64,000 bases of DNA from assembly GCA_017464525.1 (NCBI GenBank), contig JAFTZM010000010.1, positions 1 through 64,000 of the forward strand, in the 5' to 3' direction. Every line of letters starts with the position of its first letter. The first letter of the stretch is position 1. Made by a program: the position numbers and the translations under genes. This DNA is from Clostridia bacterium (lineage in GTDB: Bacteria > Bacillota > Clostridia > Oscillospirales > QAKW01). Shown in pieces: positions 33,617-42,631 of the stretch. Below the pieces are notes generated by a model. That model was not told the origin of the DNA, ran no database searches, and saw nothing but the letters and a program-made list of their open reading frames with translations.

Positions 33617-34521
33617 ACTTCTTTTCTCCTGTTCCAAAGGGCGAGGAGCACCAGCAGACCGCCGGAGAGGCACATAGCCAGCAGATAAGGCCAGAGCACA
33701 AAGGTATCACCTGTATTGGGTGGGGGACTCTCTTCTCCGGGCGTTTCACTTTGATAGGCGTTGGTAATGGTGATGGTGGTACTGCTTTCGGTAACGGTCA
33801 CGGTGTAATCGCCTGGGATCTCCCGCTCCACCGCTTGCCATTTGCTGCCGTCGTCCTCTGCCGACCAGCTGTAGCACCAGTTATTGGCCGCCGAAAGGGT
33901 TTGAGTAGATTGCAGAACACCGTCCTTCAGGATCTCGATCTGAACGCTTTCCGGGCGTTTTTCGGGGTATTCGCTATCCTTCCATTGCTTGACCACCTTG
34001 TAGTTCAAAAGCTCCGGCCGCAGGCTGAAGCTCCGGCTTTTGGGATAGGCTGTTACACTGTATAGCGGCTCTTCGTTTTCATTGGTTTGGGGGATGACGG
34101 TGAGAACATCCTCGAAAACCACCGTTTCGGTTCGGACCGATTGGGTCAGGTACATTCCCGGCCGGATGCCGGAAAAGAAGACTCCGCCGGTCTCATCGGT
34201 GGCAGCCTTGAAGGTGGGGGCCAGTTGATCGGCGGTGGCGTAGGCCGAAAGGGTGGAGGCAATGTTTTTCCACTCCTCCCGGGTGGTGATGCCGTAGATA
34301 TTGACCGGATATTTTTTGAACTCTCCGGTGAGAGCAAAGGTACCGTCTGCAAAGACCTCGGCCACCCGAAAGGTTTTTACAGTAAGTCCCGGAAAGACCT
34401 GCTCTCCCCGGCGGTATTGCAGGGTCAGGGAGGCTTCCCGCTGGGGATCGATGGGCGCACCATGGGCGGTGGCGGTGAAAAACAGCAGAAAAATACAAAG
34501 AAAAGCAATGATTTTTTTCAT
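33613..34521 (-). CDS. Minor pilin / cell-wall-anchored pilus subunit
   Basis: A 302-residue surface protein: signal peptide (1-21), an N-terminal domain (about 22-160), a pilin motif VTAYPKSRS (about 155-163) whose lysine is the usual sortase cross-linking residue, a Cna_B-like domain (about 165-255, ending TVTVTESSTTITITNAY), and a C-terminal sorting signal PPNTGDT followed by a hydrophobic helix and NRRKEV. This matches the basal/minor pilins of sortase-built pili. It overlaps the sortase C gene upstream and the pseudo-sortase downstream by 4 bp each. Confidence 0.88.
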   Translation of the reverse strand: MKKIIAFLCIFLLFFTATAHGAPIDPQREASLTLQYRRGEQVFPGLTVKTFRVAEVFADGTFALTGEFKKYPVNIYGITTREEWKNIASTLSAYATADQLAPTFKAATDETGGVFFSGIRPGMYLTQSVRTETVVFEDVLTVIPQTNENEEPLYSVTAYPKSRSFSLRPELLNYKVVKQWKDSEYPEKRPESVQIEILKDGVLQSTQTLSAANNWCYSWSAEDDGSKWQAVEREIPGDYTVTVTESSTTITITNAYQSETPGEESPPPNTGDTFVLWPYLLAMCLSGGLLVLLALWNRRKEV

Positions 34522-35378
34522 GATAATAAATCTTTACCTGCGCTTTCTTTCTTGATGGGTTTAAAAAGGACGATCAGCATCAGCACCAGCAGCATGGGCA
34601 GCGCAACGATGGGGGTGACGATCAGAACATCGATCTGGTAAGCGTCGGAGGTCAAATGGATGTGCTTTTGCTCCACGGTCTCGATCCGCTTGCCCCGTAC
34701 CAGCAGCCGGTCGGTGTTGATGCCGTAAGGGGTGCAGGTGAGCAGGGTGCAGAGATCCTCCCCCGGTACGATGGAAAGCTCCTCCATTTTGTTGGGGGCT
34801 ACGATCCGGATCTGATCCACTTGATAGGTCAGGGTCCGATCCAGAATGGTGACCTGAAAGGTGTCGCCCACCTCCATCCGGTCCAGATCGGTGAAAAGCT
34901 TGGCGGAGGGTAAGCCCCGGTGGGCAGAGACCACCGCATGGGTGCTCTCGCCGCCGATCGGTAGGCTGGAGCCCTCCAAATGGCCGATGGCCACATTCAG
35001 GATGGAATCATCGGTGCCGTGGTAAAGGGGCAGCTCCACCCCGATCTTACCGATGGTCACATAGCCCATCATGCCGTTGCCGTTCAGGTTCAGGGTCTCG
35101 TGATAACCGGCCACATTGGTATATTCCACCAAAGGAAAATCCTTGGCGTAAAGGCTTTTGTTATATTGTTCTGCAGCGGCAAAAAGCGCGGTGTAATCCG
35201 CCTCCGGAATGTATTCCAGCATGGTTTCGTAGTCTACGATGGCCTCCGATTGGGTACGCTGGTTCCAGAAGTTGCTGAGGGATGGGTATAACATTACGGA
35301 GAGGCCCACAAAAAATATCAAAAGCAATAAAAATGTGGACCATTTATTATTTTTTTTCTTTTTTTCAGGTGTGTTCAT
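34518..35378 (-). CDS. Class C sortase (pilin polymerase)
   Basis: A 286-residue membrane transpeptidase that links pilins through the sorting signal threonine and pilin-motif lysine. It has an N-terminal membrane helix (about 14-31), the catalytic His153 in SAHRGLP, Cys215 in TLLTCTPYG and Arg225 in DRLLVRG, and a second C-terminal membrane helix (about 250-272) typical of class C. The residues before the core (about 40-60) may hold the lid. It follows the major pilin by 81 bp with a strong hairpin between, and overlaps the minor pilin gene. Confidence 0.95.
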   Translation of the reverse strand: MNTPEKKKKNNKWSTFLLLLIFFVGLSVMLYPSLSNFWNQRTQSEAIVDYETMLEYIPEADYTALFAAAEQYNKSLYAKDFPLVEYTNVAGYHETLNLNGNGMMGYVTIGKIGVELPLYHGTDDSILNVAIGHLEGSSLPIGGESTHAVVSAHRGLPSAKLFTDLDRMEVGDTFQVTILDRTLTYQVDQIRIVAPNKMEELSIVPGEDLCTLLTCTPYGINTDRLLVRGKRIETVEQKHIHLTSDAYQIDVLIVTPIVALPMLLVLMLIVLFKPIKKESAGKDLLS

Positions 35379-35395
35379 GGGTCTCTCCCTAATTC

Positions 35396-35438
35396 CGCCC
35401 CGGGAAGGGAGGAATGAAATAGTTCTTCCCGGGGCGGG
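35396..35438 (-). other. Strong hairpin between major pilin and sortase C
   Basis: CCGCCCCGGGAA and TTCCCGGGGCGG form a 12-bp GC-rich stem on the mRNA, in the 81-bp gap. No T-run follows on the minus strand, so it is not a plain terminator. It could stabilise the pilin message or lower sortase expression relative to pilin. Confidence 0.6.
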
Positions 35439-35459
35439 TTGCGAAGTGTGCGGGGTTAA

Positions 35460-36872
35460 TTATGCCATTTTGGACATTCTTTTCTTCGCGATCAGAAGAA
35501 TGCCGGCGCCGATGACCAAAATGCTGCCGATGACAGTGAACAGCACGGTACCGATACCGCCGGTCTCGGGCAGGATGGAACCGGTCTTGTTTACGATCTG
35601 AACGCCGGTGCCAGCCTTATAAGCGCTGTTTTCCTCGGTGGCCTTCAGGTTGGAGGATTCAATTTTGAAATCTTTCCGGGCGGTCAGCTTGTTGTAGCCT
35701 TCGGGAGCAACGGTCTCTTCCAGATAGTAAGTAGTGCCGCCGTCCAGACCGGTAATGGTCGCTTTGCCGCCGGTAACTTCGATGGCTACGCCGGGTTCGA
35801 CGTCTTTGGCTACACGGTAGGTGCCGTCTGCTTCCTTCACAACTGCGATCTCTTCACCGCCAGTAGCTGCAGTATAAAGTCTGAATTCAGCACCGTCCAG
35901 CAGCTTGTTGTCTGCATCGGTCTTAACAAGATCGAACTCGTAGACGTAGGTATAGGTGAAATCGTGGGTGGTTTCGTTATTATCGCCGTATTTCAACCAG
36001 GTCTCGTTGTAATTGCCATCACCGGCAATATCTGCATCATCGTTGAGATAAGCAGTGTATTCTACAACGATTTCCTTTCCTACTGCCAGAGATGCAATAT
36101 AAGTATTATCAAAAGCAATCTCAAAAGCACACCCATCAGTGGTGCCGGAGGCAGTCACAGTATAGCTGGCTTCGGGAACAGTAGTACCATCAACTGTTAT
36201 GGCGGTGATAGCGGTATAGGTCAGGCCCTTCTCCATCTTATCGTGCAGAACATAGTTTTGGGCACCCTTCTGAACGGTGATGGTGGTTTTGAAGTTTACA
36301 GTCTGATAAAAATCAGCGTCGTTGGTCTCGCCCCATTCTTGGGTAGAGTCCTCCTGGACTTCCTTCTTTACTTCGGGCTTCGCATTCTTCTCCTGAACGG
36401 AAGCGTTGGGATCGGTCGTGGTCAAACCGCAGAACGCACCGAGGGAAGAATCAACCAGATAGTAGCCAAGGCCCAGCTCGCTGAAAACGATCTCTTCATC
36501 ATCAGCTGCGGCGGTTTTGGCTTCGCCCGTCACAGCGATCTTGTTGTTCTTAGCATAAGCCAGGGCGTCCTTGGCCAGCTGAGCGGAGGCATTCGCATCC
36601 AGCGTTACGCCGTCCTTCAGGGATACATACCCGTCAACGATCTGGAAGTACTCGCTTTTGCCGGTGAAGAAATTCACCCATGCCGTTACAGGCTTATAGG
36701 AATAAGCACTGTCTTCAACATAGCTTTCCAGGGTTGCCATCTGGTATACAGAGTAGGCTTGGTCTTTCACGGTATTAGTGATCGTAATAGTACCGGTGGT
36801 GTCTGCAAAGGTGGGGGCGCACAGGGCGCAAACCATCAATACAGCGCAAAGAATTGCTAAAAATCTTTTCAT
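35460..36872 (-). CDS. SpaA-type major pilin with LPETG anchor
   Basis: A 470-residue pilus shaft protein. Signal peptide about 1-23 (cut near TFA-D). An N-terminal domain about 24-165 leads to a lysine-rich NAKPEVKKEV stretch, the likely place of the pilin-motif lysine. An isopeptide-type middle domain follows (about 175-310), then a SpaA/Cna_B domain (about 315-435) with the E-box YYLEETVAPEGYNKL. The end is LPETGGIG plus a membrane helix and a basic tail. It lies between the tip adhesin and sortase C in a minus-strand operon and would be polymerised by that sortase. Confidence 0.93.
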   Translation of the reverse strand: MKRFLAILCAVLMVCALCAPTFADTTGTITITNTVKDQAYSVYQMATLESYVEDSAYSYKPVTAWVNFFTGKSEYFQIVDGYVSLKDGVTLDANASAQLAKDALAYAKNNKIAVTGEAKTAAADDEEIVFSELGLGYYLVDSSLGAFCGLTTTDPNASVQEKNAKPEVKKEVQEDSTQEWGETNDADFYQTVNFKTTITVQKGAQNYVLHDKMEKGLTYTAITAITVDGTTVPEASYTVTASGTTDGCAFEIAFDNTYIASLAVGKEIVVEYTAYLNDDADIAGDGNYNETWLKYGDNNETTHDFTYTYVYEFDLVKTDADNKLLDGAEFRLYTAATGGEEIAVVKEADGTYRVAKDVEPGVAIEVTGGKATITGLDGGTTYYLEETVAPEGYNKLTARKDFKIESSNLKATEENSAYKAGTGVQIVNKTGSILPETGGIGTVLFTVIGSILVIGAGILLIAKKRMSKMA

Positions 36873-36942
36873 GTTTCCTTTTTCCTTTCGTTAATTTGTT
36901 TTTATTTCCGGAAGTGTTCTTGGCACAAGCAATTTGCCGCGA

Positions 36943-39900
36943 TCAGAGGCTTTTTTTCAACCTCCTTTCGCGCTTGTGCCTCAACACACATCCGCATATC
37001 AGGGAGAGGACCACGATCAACGCTCCCCCGAATATGAACACTTGACTGGCATAGCTGCCGGTTGACGGCATTTCAGCGCCGCCGATGTTTACAAACGATG
37101 CGGTGGCATCGTTTTCCAAGGTACCTTCCACGGTGTTGCTCGGCTGCGGAGCAGCGCCATCGCTGCTGCATTCGGTGAAGAATCCATCGGTTTTTTGTTC
37201 CTTCACCGACCACACGGTGCCGTAAGGCAGGCCGTATACGGTCATGGAGTCTGCATCCTGCAGGTAGAAGGTGGCGATGCCCTCGGCAAACAGGATCTCT
37301 GTCTGCCCGTTAGGGCCGTCGCAAGCAAACCGTCCGTTGAGTGGCGTGCCATCGTGGGAGGCAACAACATCAAAACGGAAATGCTGGTTGGTTTCGGTGC
37401 GCTCCACCGTTTTGGTAACGGTCAGGTTGCGCACATTCCGGTTGGTAAAGGCCAGCGCATCGGCGGGCTCGGTACCGTTTTTCAGAATTGCGGTCACGGC
37501 GGGGCTTACAGTACCGTTTTCTTCGGTTACCGTAACCGCAAGGATGTAGAAGTCGGTGTCTATCCCGTTTTTTCCGGTGGCTCCTTCCTCTGCCACTATG
37601 TAGTAGTGGTCTCCGGCAGGCGTATCCTCCGGGAAATTTAAGGTCAGATTTGCGGCGGCGGCGCCCTCAGCCATGGTCACAGAAGTTTTCAAATATTTGC
37701 CGCCCTCTGCAAAGCTATGGTCCGTGAGGGAGACGATCTCCCGCAGATAGAAGGTAAATTCATATTCCCGGCCGTCGGGGTAAAGGAGGGTCTTTTCCAC
37801 CGGGATGTTGGTCTTAACGCCTGTTTTATCGTTGGTCACTCGGATGGTAGAGGTAAGTCCGGCGCCGATGGCTCCGGCTGCCCAGCCATCGGCCTCGCTC
37901 AGCACCAGCTCCTCGCTGGTGTAGGTCACGGTGTAGCCTGCAGCGGAGGAGGGATCTTCCTGCAGCGCCACCACCGAGCCGGCCAGAATGTTTTCCAGCC
38001 GCACCGTCTGCCCGGCGGCAAAGGTGAGCTTGCCCTCTTCCGTTACCGTGCCGGGGATCTCGGTGCCGTCGGCCAGGATCAGGGTGTAGGCGGTGCCGGC
38101 GGCCAGGGGCTGCTCATCCAGCGTGATGTTAAAGGTCACTTCCTTCGCCGCTTGATCTGCGGTATAATCCAGAAACTCTTTGGTCAGCTCCAGAGCGCCG
38201 TACTGCTTGGTATCGATGCTGTTGGTAAAATGGAAGTCGGTGTTGCCGAGGACGGTGTTCCGCAGATCACTTTCTGCGCCCTTGAAGGTGCCGGAGCTGA
38301 TCACAATATCGGAATAGACATCCCGGGTGACACTTTTTCCGTCGATGGTCACCTCCCCGTATTGGGAGGAGATGTTGGTGGGAAATACCTCCCGCACAAA
38401 GAAATCATCTGCATCTGCCGGCACATGATGGAAGATGGCAGTTTGATTGGCTTTAAGCTTGAAAATACTGTTTTCATCGGTATATTCTGTGGCGATCTCA
38501 TTGCCGTGGGCATCCAGAACGGAATAGGGTTCTCCGGGACCGAAGAGCAGATCCACACCGTTTTCCCGGTAGACCTGGAAATAGAAGTCCGGATCTCCCA
38601 ATACCTCCGGGGCCAGATCCCCGCTGAATTCCTTGGTGACCGAAACATAGTGCTTGCGGATCATGGGAATGTTGAAATTCATTTCGCAGACACCGGAACC
38701 GGCACCGCGCTCCATGTAGTAAAAATTCAGCGTGTGATGGGAATAGTCTTCGAAGGCTCCTATTTCGTTCAGCCCCTCTGTGCTGCCCAGAATCTCCGCA
38801 AAGGTCACCACCATGGAGGGGGTTTCGGAAATGTGACCGGTGGAAACATCCAGGTCGTAGTAAAAGACTTCGCCGGTGGTAAAGTCGATGGTGCCGCCCA
38901 CATGGCGATGAATGCCGGAAAGATCCAGGAAAAGCTGGCCGTCCACATAGATCCACACATCATCGTCGCCGATAAAATTAAAGATCATCTCCTGCTGGCC
39001 GTCCAGACCGGTCAGGCCGTCCTTGGGCTGCATGAAATCCAGATGCATATCCATGCCGAAGAAGAAATCGGTGGCTTCATCGTAATCGATGGAATAGATC
39101 AGATCCAGATAATCGTCGGTCTGGTTAAATTCAATGCCATTCAGGTCAAAATACACCTGTAGGGCTTCATTGTAGTCCCAGTTGGCAGCGCCGAATTTAT
39201 TGTCCATCAGGCTGATATAGGCGGTGATGGAATTATAGAGAGTCAGGTATTTGCTGCCCTCGCCGTTGTTATAACGAAAGAGCGCATTGGCGGCCACCTT
39301 CTGGAACCAGGCCCGGTCGATGGTGGTGGTCTGGGTGGTCTGGGCTTCAATGTCGTTGAAGGGTAGGAAGTTCCCAAAGGGATACATCAGGAAGTTAGAG
39401 GAGATCAGTTGCTTATACAGCACAAAGGTATCGGTCTCCGGATCAAATTGCGCATGATTGTTCCGGGAATTGAAGTGGTAGGCTCCGGTCTCCATATCCC
39501 GCCAGAAAAGCCCGTTGATATTGGTTTCGTTCTGTTTTTCGGCATAAATATTATCGCTGAAAAGGTACGCCAGGCTGGTGCCGTCGGCTAGGGCGGGGTA
39601 GCCGTCCTGCAGGGTAGAGAGCATGGCATCGCTGATGGGACTGTTGGCTCCGTTGGTCGTTTTGTTGATGGCCGAAGGATTGTTGGTGGTCACATTCCCG
39701 ATCTGGGTGGCCAGATCTACGGTGATGTTATTGCCGAAGTTCATGCCGAACCGGCTCAGGGAGGAGACGCTTTTGGTACCGCCGTCCTGCTGGAAGCCGG
39801 GGTATTTGGAATTGCTCAGGTACGGCTCGTTGATATTGGAGCCGTAGTTATAGAGGTTGATGTCGATCAGCTCGGAGGTGTCGGCGCTTTCTACAATGGT

Positions 39901-41376
39901 CAGCTTGTCCTTGTTGATCTCTGTATTGTCCTCCCCGGAGGTGGGGCCGGTGGTAAAGGTGACGGTCCCGATGGGCGAGGTGGAGGCCTTTGTGGTTTTA
40001 TAAAAATTTGCCGGGTTGACTGAAACAGAGTGGCCGGCCTCTACATCAGCAATGTTCAGGCGGTCGGTATCCCCGTGCCATACCAGCAGAATGAAGCCAT
40101 CGGCGGTGGCGGGCTCAAGGCTTAATTTGGAGCCCACCGAGCGGTATACGGCGCTGACATACAGGCCGGTCTCGTTTTTATCGATCACGATGGCATCCCA
40201 ATAGGAATAGTCCAGATAGGAGGTCATGACCTCCCGGACGGAGCCGCCATAGGAAACGGTAGTGAGGGCGTTGCTGTATTTATTGGCCTGAAAAACATTG
40301 ATGGAGCTTACTGTATCGTTGCTCATGGTGGCCGCCTGCCATAGCCAGCTGAGCGCATCCAGCTTGGAGGTGTCCTCAATGAGGATCTGCAGCCGGGGCC
40401 CCAGATCTTCGTAGTAAACATAGGCGGTGGTGGCCCGGAGGGAAAGGTTTTGATACCAGGCCTCGAACTCCGGAGAATCCATGTCGAAGCTCTCCATCTC
40501 CGCGAACACCTCATCCTCTGTGGGCAGAGCGGCAATCTCGGCTTTCACATTTTCCAGCTTGCCCTTTTCCCACTCGGTCAAGGAGCGCTCAATGGCAGAA
40601 TAGATGCTGCCGTAGCACAGGATGCGGGGATCTGAAAGCTCATAAATAAGCATTTCCACCTGATCGTTGCTGTTGCCTTGAATGACGGTGATGGCAGAAT
40701 CAATGGCGGTGATGATGCCGATATCGGTGCAGCTGCCCTTTCCGGCAGGATCCAGAAAAACAAGATCGCCGATCCGGGGGGAATAGCCGGCAGCCTCTGC
40801 CGCCAGCCCCTCTGCCTGCCAGGCGGTCAGCATGGCGTTGGCACCGGAATTATAAGGGACGATATCTCCGGTGATGCCGCCGTAATGGAGGCAGAAGGAG
40901 GCAAACATTGCCGACCAATCGCCGTAAGGATTGCCGTACCATTCGCCGTAACGGGTATACCCCCGGCGGCTGCCGTCCTCATTCAGCATATAATTGAGGG
41001 TACTTTCTCGGTATCCCAGCTGGCTTTCGGCAATGGCGGCAATATCTTGCCCCGCCTCGCCGGTCAGGGAGATCTCTGCAAAGGTGGCCTCCCAATCGGA
41101 GGCGGTCTCCAGATCCGCCGTATAGTTGGAATAGCAGGTGGCGATGTGGATATGCTCTTCCTTGCCCTCGGAGCAGGTCAGCCCATCGGCCATGCAGGCT
41201 TCGCTGTGGGTGTGCTCGCTGAGGCCGCAGAAGGCCTCGCCGGCCATGGTGATACCGACGATCTTCAGCCACCAGAACACGCCAACGATCACCACCAGCG
41301 AAAGCAGTAACAAAAGCGGTGTGCGACTGCGGAATGCTCTTTTATTCAGTTGTAAGGATTCCTTCACCGCTTGCAA
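36943..41376 (-). CDS. Giant pilus tip adhesin: degenerate CHAP domain, fibro-slime domain, Cna_B-like repeats, MPSTG anchor
   Basis: A 1477-residue surface protein. The start is TTG 41376 behind AAGGAGAAG. A membrane/signal helix lies at 19-40, then a Cys/His motif (HTHSEAC, HIHIATC; about 54-81). Residues about 108-235 look like a CHAP amidase, but the catalytic Cys is Ser155 (DWSAMF) and the His of the HVGI motif is Asp218 (DIGI). A fibro-slime/PA14-like domain around 740-900 carries FIGDDDVWIYVDGQLFLDLSG. Several Cna_B-like domains follow (about 920-1420), then MPSTG, a membrane helix and a basic tail. It probably caps the pilus and binds host or food glycans. Confidence 0.88.
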   Translation of the reverse strand: MQAVKESLQLNKRAFRSRTPLLLLLSLVVIVGVFWWLKIVGITMAGEAFCGLSEHTHSEACMADGLTCSEGKEEHIHIATCYSNYTADLETASDWEATFAEISLTGEAGQDIAAIAESQLGYRESTLNYMLNEDGSRRGYTRYGEWYGNPYGDWSAMFASFCLHYGGITGDIVPYNSGANAMLTAWQAEGLAAEAAGYSPRIGDLVFLDPAGKGSCTDIGIITAIDSAITVIQGNSNDQVEMLIYELSDPRILCYGSIYSAIERSLTEWEKGKLENVKAEIAALPTEDEVFAEMESFDMDSPEFEAWYQNLSLRATTAYVYYEDLGPRLQILIEDTSKLDALSWLWQAATMSNDTVSSINVFQANKYSNALTTVSYGGSVREVMTSYLDYSYWDAIVIDKNETGLYVSAVYRSVGSKLSLEPATADGFILLVWHGDTDRLNIADVEAGHSVSVNPANFYKTTKASTSPIGTVTFTTGPTSGEDNTEINKDKLTIVESADTSELIDINLYNYGSNINEPYLSNSKYPGFQQDGGTKSVSSLSRFGMNFGNNITVDLATQIGNVTTNNPSAINKTTNGANSPISDAMLSTLQDGYPALADGTSLAYLFSDNIYAEKQNETNINGLFWRDMETGAYHFNSRNNHAQFDPETDTFVLYKQLISSNFLMYPFGNFLPFNDIEAQTTQTTTIDRAWFQKVAANALFRYNNGEGSKYLTLYNSITAYISLMDNKFGAANWDYNEALQVYFDLNGIEFNQTDDYLDLIYSIDYDEATDFFFGMDMHLDFMQPKDGLTGLDGQQEMIFNFIGDDDVWIYVDGQLFLDLSGIHRHVGGTIDFTTGEVFYYDLDVSTGHISETPSMVVTFAEILGSTEGLNEIGAFEDYSHHTLNFYYMERGAGSGVCEMNFNIPMIRKHYVSVTKEFSGDLAPEVLGDPDFYFQVYRENGVDLLFGPGEPYSVLDAHGNEIATEYTDENSIFKLKANQTAIFHHVPADADDFFVREVFPTNISSQYGEVTIDGKSVTRDVYSDIVISSGTFKGAESDLRNTVLGNTDFHFTNSIDTKQYGALELTKEFLDYTADQAAKEVTFNITLDEQPLAAGTAYTLILADGTEIPGTVTEEGKLTFAAGQTVRLENILAGSVVALQEDPSSAAGYTVTYTSEELVLSEADGWAAGAIGAGLTSTIRVTNDKTGVKTNIPVEKTLLYPDGREYEFTFYLREIVSLTDHSFAEGGKYLKTSVTMAEGAAAANLTLNFPEDTPAGDHYYIVAEEGATGKNGIDTDFYILAVTVTEENGTVSPAVTAILKNGTEPADALAFTNRNVRNLTVTKTVERTETNQHFRFDVVASHDGTPLNGRFACDGPNGQTEILFAEGIATFYLQDADSMTVYGLPYGTVWSVKEQKTDGFFTECSSDGAAPQPSNTVEGTLENDATASFVNIGGAEMPSTGSYASQVFIFGGALIVVLSLICGCVLRHKRERRLKKSL

Positions 41377-41395
41377 TTACTTCTCCTTGTTATTG

Positions 41396-41471
41396 CCTTG
41401 CAAGGATAAAGCGAGTGAAAATACCCGAAATATACCGCTTTGAGGCGGGTTCGGATATCTCGCTCTACCCT
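41396..41471 (-). repeat. Second copy of the palindromic repeat (left 76 bp), inside the pilus operon
   Basis: Reverse complement of 928-1003 with about five mismatches. It occupies the gap between the signal peptidase stop codon, which it touches, and the ribosome site of the adhesin. In the pilus mRNA it would fold as CCGC-CTCAAA-GCGG nested in further arms. Confidence 0.75.
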
Positions 41472-42051
41472 ACTTTACAAACGAAAGCTTTGATAAGGGC
41501 CAGACCCGGAAAAGGATCTTGCCGATCATCTGATCATCGGTCACACATCCGATCACCGAATTTCGGCTGTCGATGGAGGTGTCTCGCTGATCTCCCATAA
41601 GAAAATACTGATTTTCGGGGACCTGATAGGGAAAGTCTATATCACAGTCTCCCAAGGCCTTAGTGATCAGATAGGGCTCTTCGATGGCGGCGCCGTTCAC
41701 ATAGACCGTGCCGTCGCTTTTGATGTCGATGTAATCGCCGGGGGTGCCGATGACCCGCTTGATCAGCGTTTTGTTGGAATAGGAAAATGCGCAGAGGTCG
41801 CCCCGTTTCAGACGGTCGGTCTTGATCAGCACCACGATATCCCCTTCCACCAGGGAAGGCTCCATGCTGGTACCGGTGATCTGCACTACCGGCAGCACCA
41901 GGGTGGCGATCAGCACCGCAATGGCGGCCACGATGATCAGGGCATAAACGGTGCTTTTGATCACCTGCTTATATCGCAGTTTGTAATTTTCCCGTTTCAG
42001 TTCTGCCCGGATGGCATCGGTGGTGGGCATCTGTTTTTTATTGATCGCCAT
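41470..42051 (-). CDS. lepB: Signal peptidase I of the pilus operon
   Basis: A 193-residue type I signal peptidase. One membrane helix (about 35-60) precedes the catalytic serine in ITGTSMEPSL, the general-base lysine in LIKRVIGTPGD, and the conserved GDQRDTSIDSR box. The enzyme removes signal peptides of exported proteins; in this place it is probably devoted to the pilins, like SipA-type peptidases of streptococcal pilus islands, which are sometimes inactive, whereas here Ser and Lys are both present. ATG 42051 follows AAGGAGAAGAAG and overlaps the upstream gene by 14 bp. Confidence 0.92.
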   Translation of the reverse strand: MAINKKQMPTTDAIRAELKRENYKLRYKQVIKSTVYALIIVAAIAVLIATLVLPVVQITGTSMEPSLVEGDIVVLIKTDRLKRGDLCAFSYSNKTLIKRVIGTPGDYIDIKSDGTVYVNGAAIEEPYLITKALGDCDIDFPYQVPENQYFLMGDQRDTSIDSRNSVIGCVTDDQMIGKILFRVWPLSKLSFVK

Positions 42052-42433
42052 CTTCTTCTCCTTGATCAAAAAACTCATTGAGCTTGGCATCGATCCGGGC
42101 CATCATCTCCGGGGAAAGAGGGGATGGCCGGGGAGTATCCTCCCAAACCGGCTCCTGCCGGTTCACAGGAACGGGAGCGCCCTGCTTCTCGCTCATCCGC
42201 TTGACATTCACAATGTATTGGGAAGCAGCGGCTTCGGCGGCTTCGAATACTCCGTTGAGCTTTAAAGCTGCTTCTGCAATGGAACCGGCCTCACTGGCGG
42301 TGATGGATCGGTTCGCCAGCTGCCTTTCCGCTGCTGCCAGCTTTTCCTGCAGATAGTTGACGCGCCTGGTCTGCTCCAGCAGCAGTTCCAGCAGCTCTTT
42401 GCGGCTTAATTTTTTTAAGTCCTTTTCTGTCAT
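42038..42433 (-). CDS. Coiled-coil protein opening the pilus operon
   Basis: A 131-residue cytoplasmic protein. Residues about 3-50 form a coiled coil (LSRKELLELLLEQTRRVNYLQEKLAAAERQL), followed by a conserved-looking AGSIAEAALKLNGVFEAAEAAASQYI helix, then a Pro-rich linker and a short acidic C-terminal helix. Similar small proteins accompany sortase-pilus operons in other Clostridia; the function is not known. It is the first gene after the promoter and its stop overlaps the signal peptidase start. ATG 42433 is chosen as start. Confidence 0.72.
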   Translation of the reverse strand: MTEKDLKKLSRKELLELLLEQTRRVNYLQEKLAAAERQLANRSITASEAGSIAEAALKLNGVFEAAEAAASQYIVNVKRMSEKQGAPVPVNRQEPVWEDTPRPSPLSPEMMARIDAKLNEFFDQGEEDGDQ

Positions 42434-42506
42434 GAACAAAACCTCTGCTATGCCGTGCCCGGAATAGCCGGTCGGCACCTATATTTATAGATACTTATAC
42501 ACTTTA

Positions 42507-42536
42507 ATTATATAAATTGCTATAATAAAAAGTCAA
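42507..42536 (-). promoter_or_regulatory. Promoter of the pilus operon
   Basis: On the minus strand: TTGACT (42536-42531), an 18-bp spacer and a perfect TATAAT (42512-42507). The leader to the first start codon is about 65 nt and AT-rich at first. All pilus genes lie downstream on this strand. Confidence 0.7.
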
Positions 42537-42589
42537 TATAAAACAAATTGTTGGAAAAAATTACAAAAAATAACAAATTTTAGAATACA

Positions 42590-42619
42590 AAAAAGAGTAG
42601 AACGTAAAAAAATGTTCTA
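42590..42619 (-). terminator. Terminator of the SGNH-rqcH-nif3-trmK operon
   Basis: AAGAGTAGAAC and GTTCTACTCTT form an 11-bp stem followed on the minus strand by a T-run. It separates this operon from the pilus operon. Confidence 0.8.
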
Positions 42620-42631
42620 CTCTTTCGGTTT

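Noticed and set aside
37717..39162. A 481-codon plus-strand open frame
   Set aside because: It is antisense to the tip adhesin gene, without ribosome site or recognisable domain.
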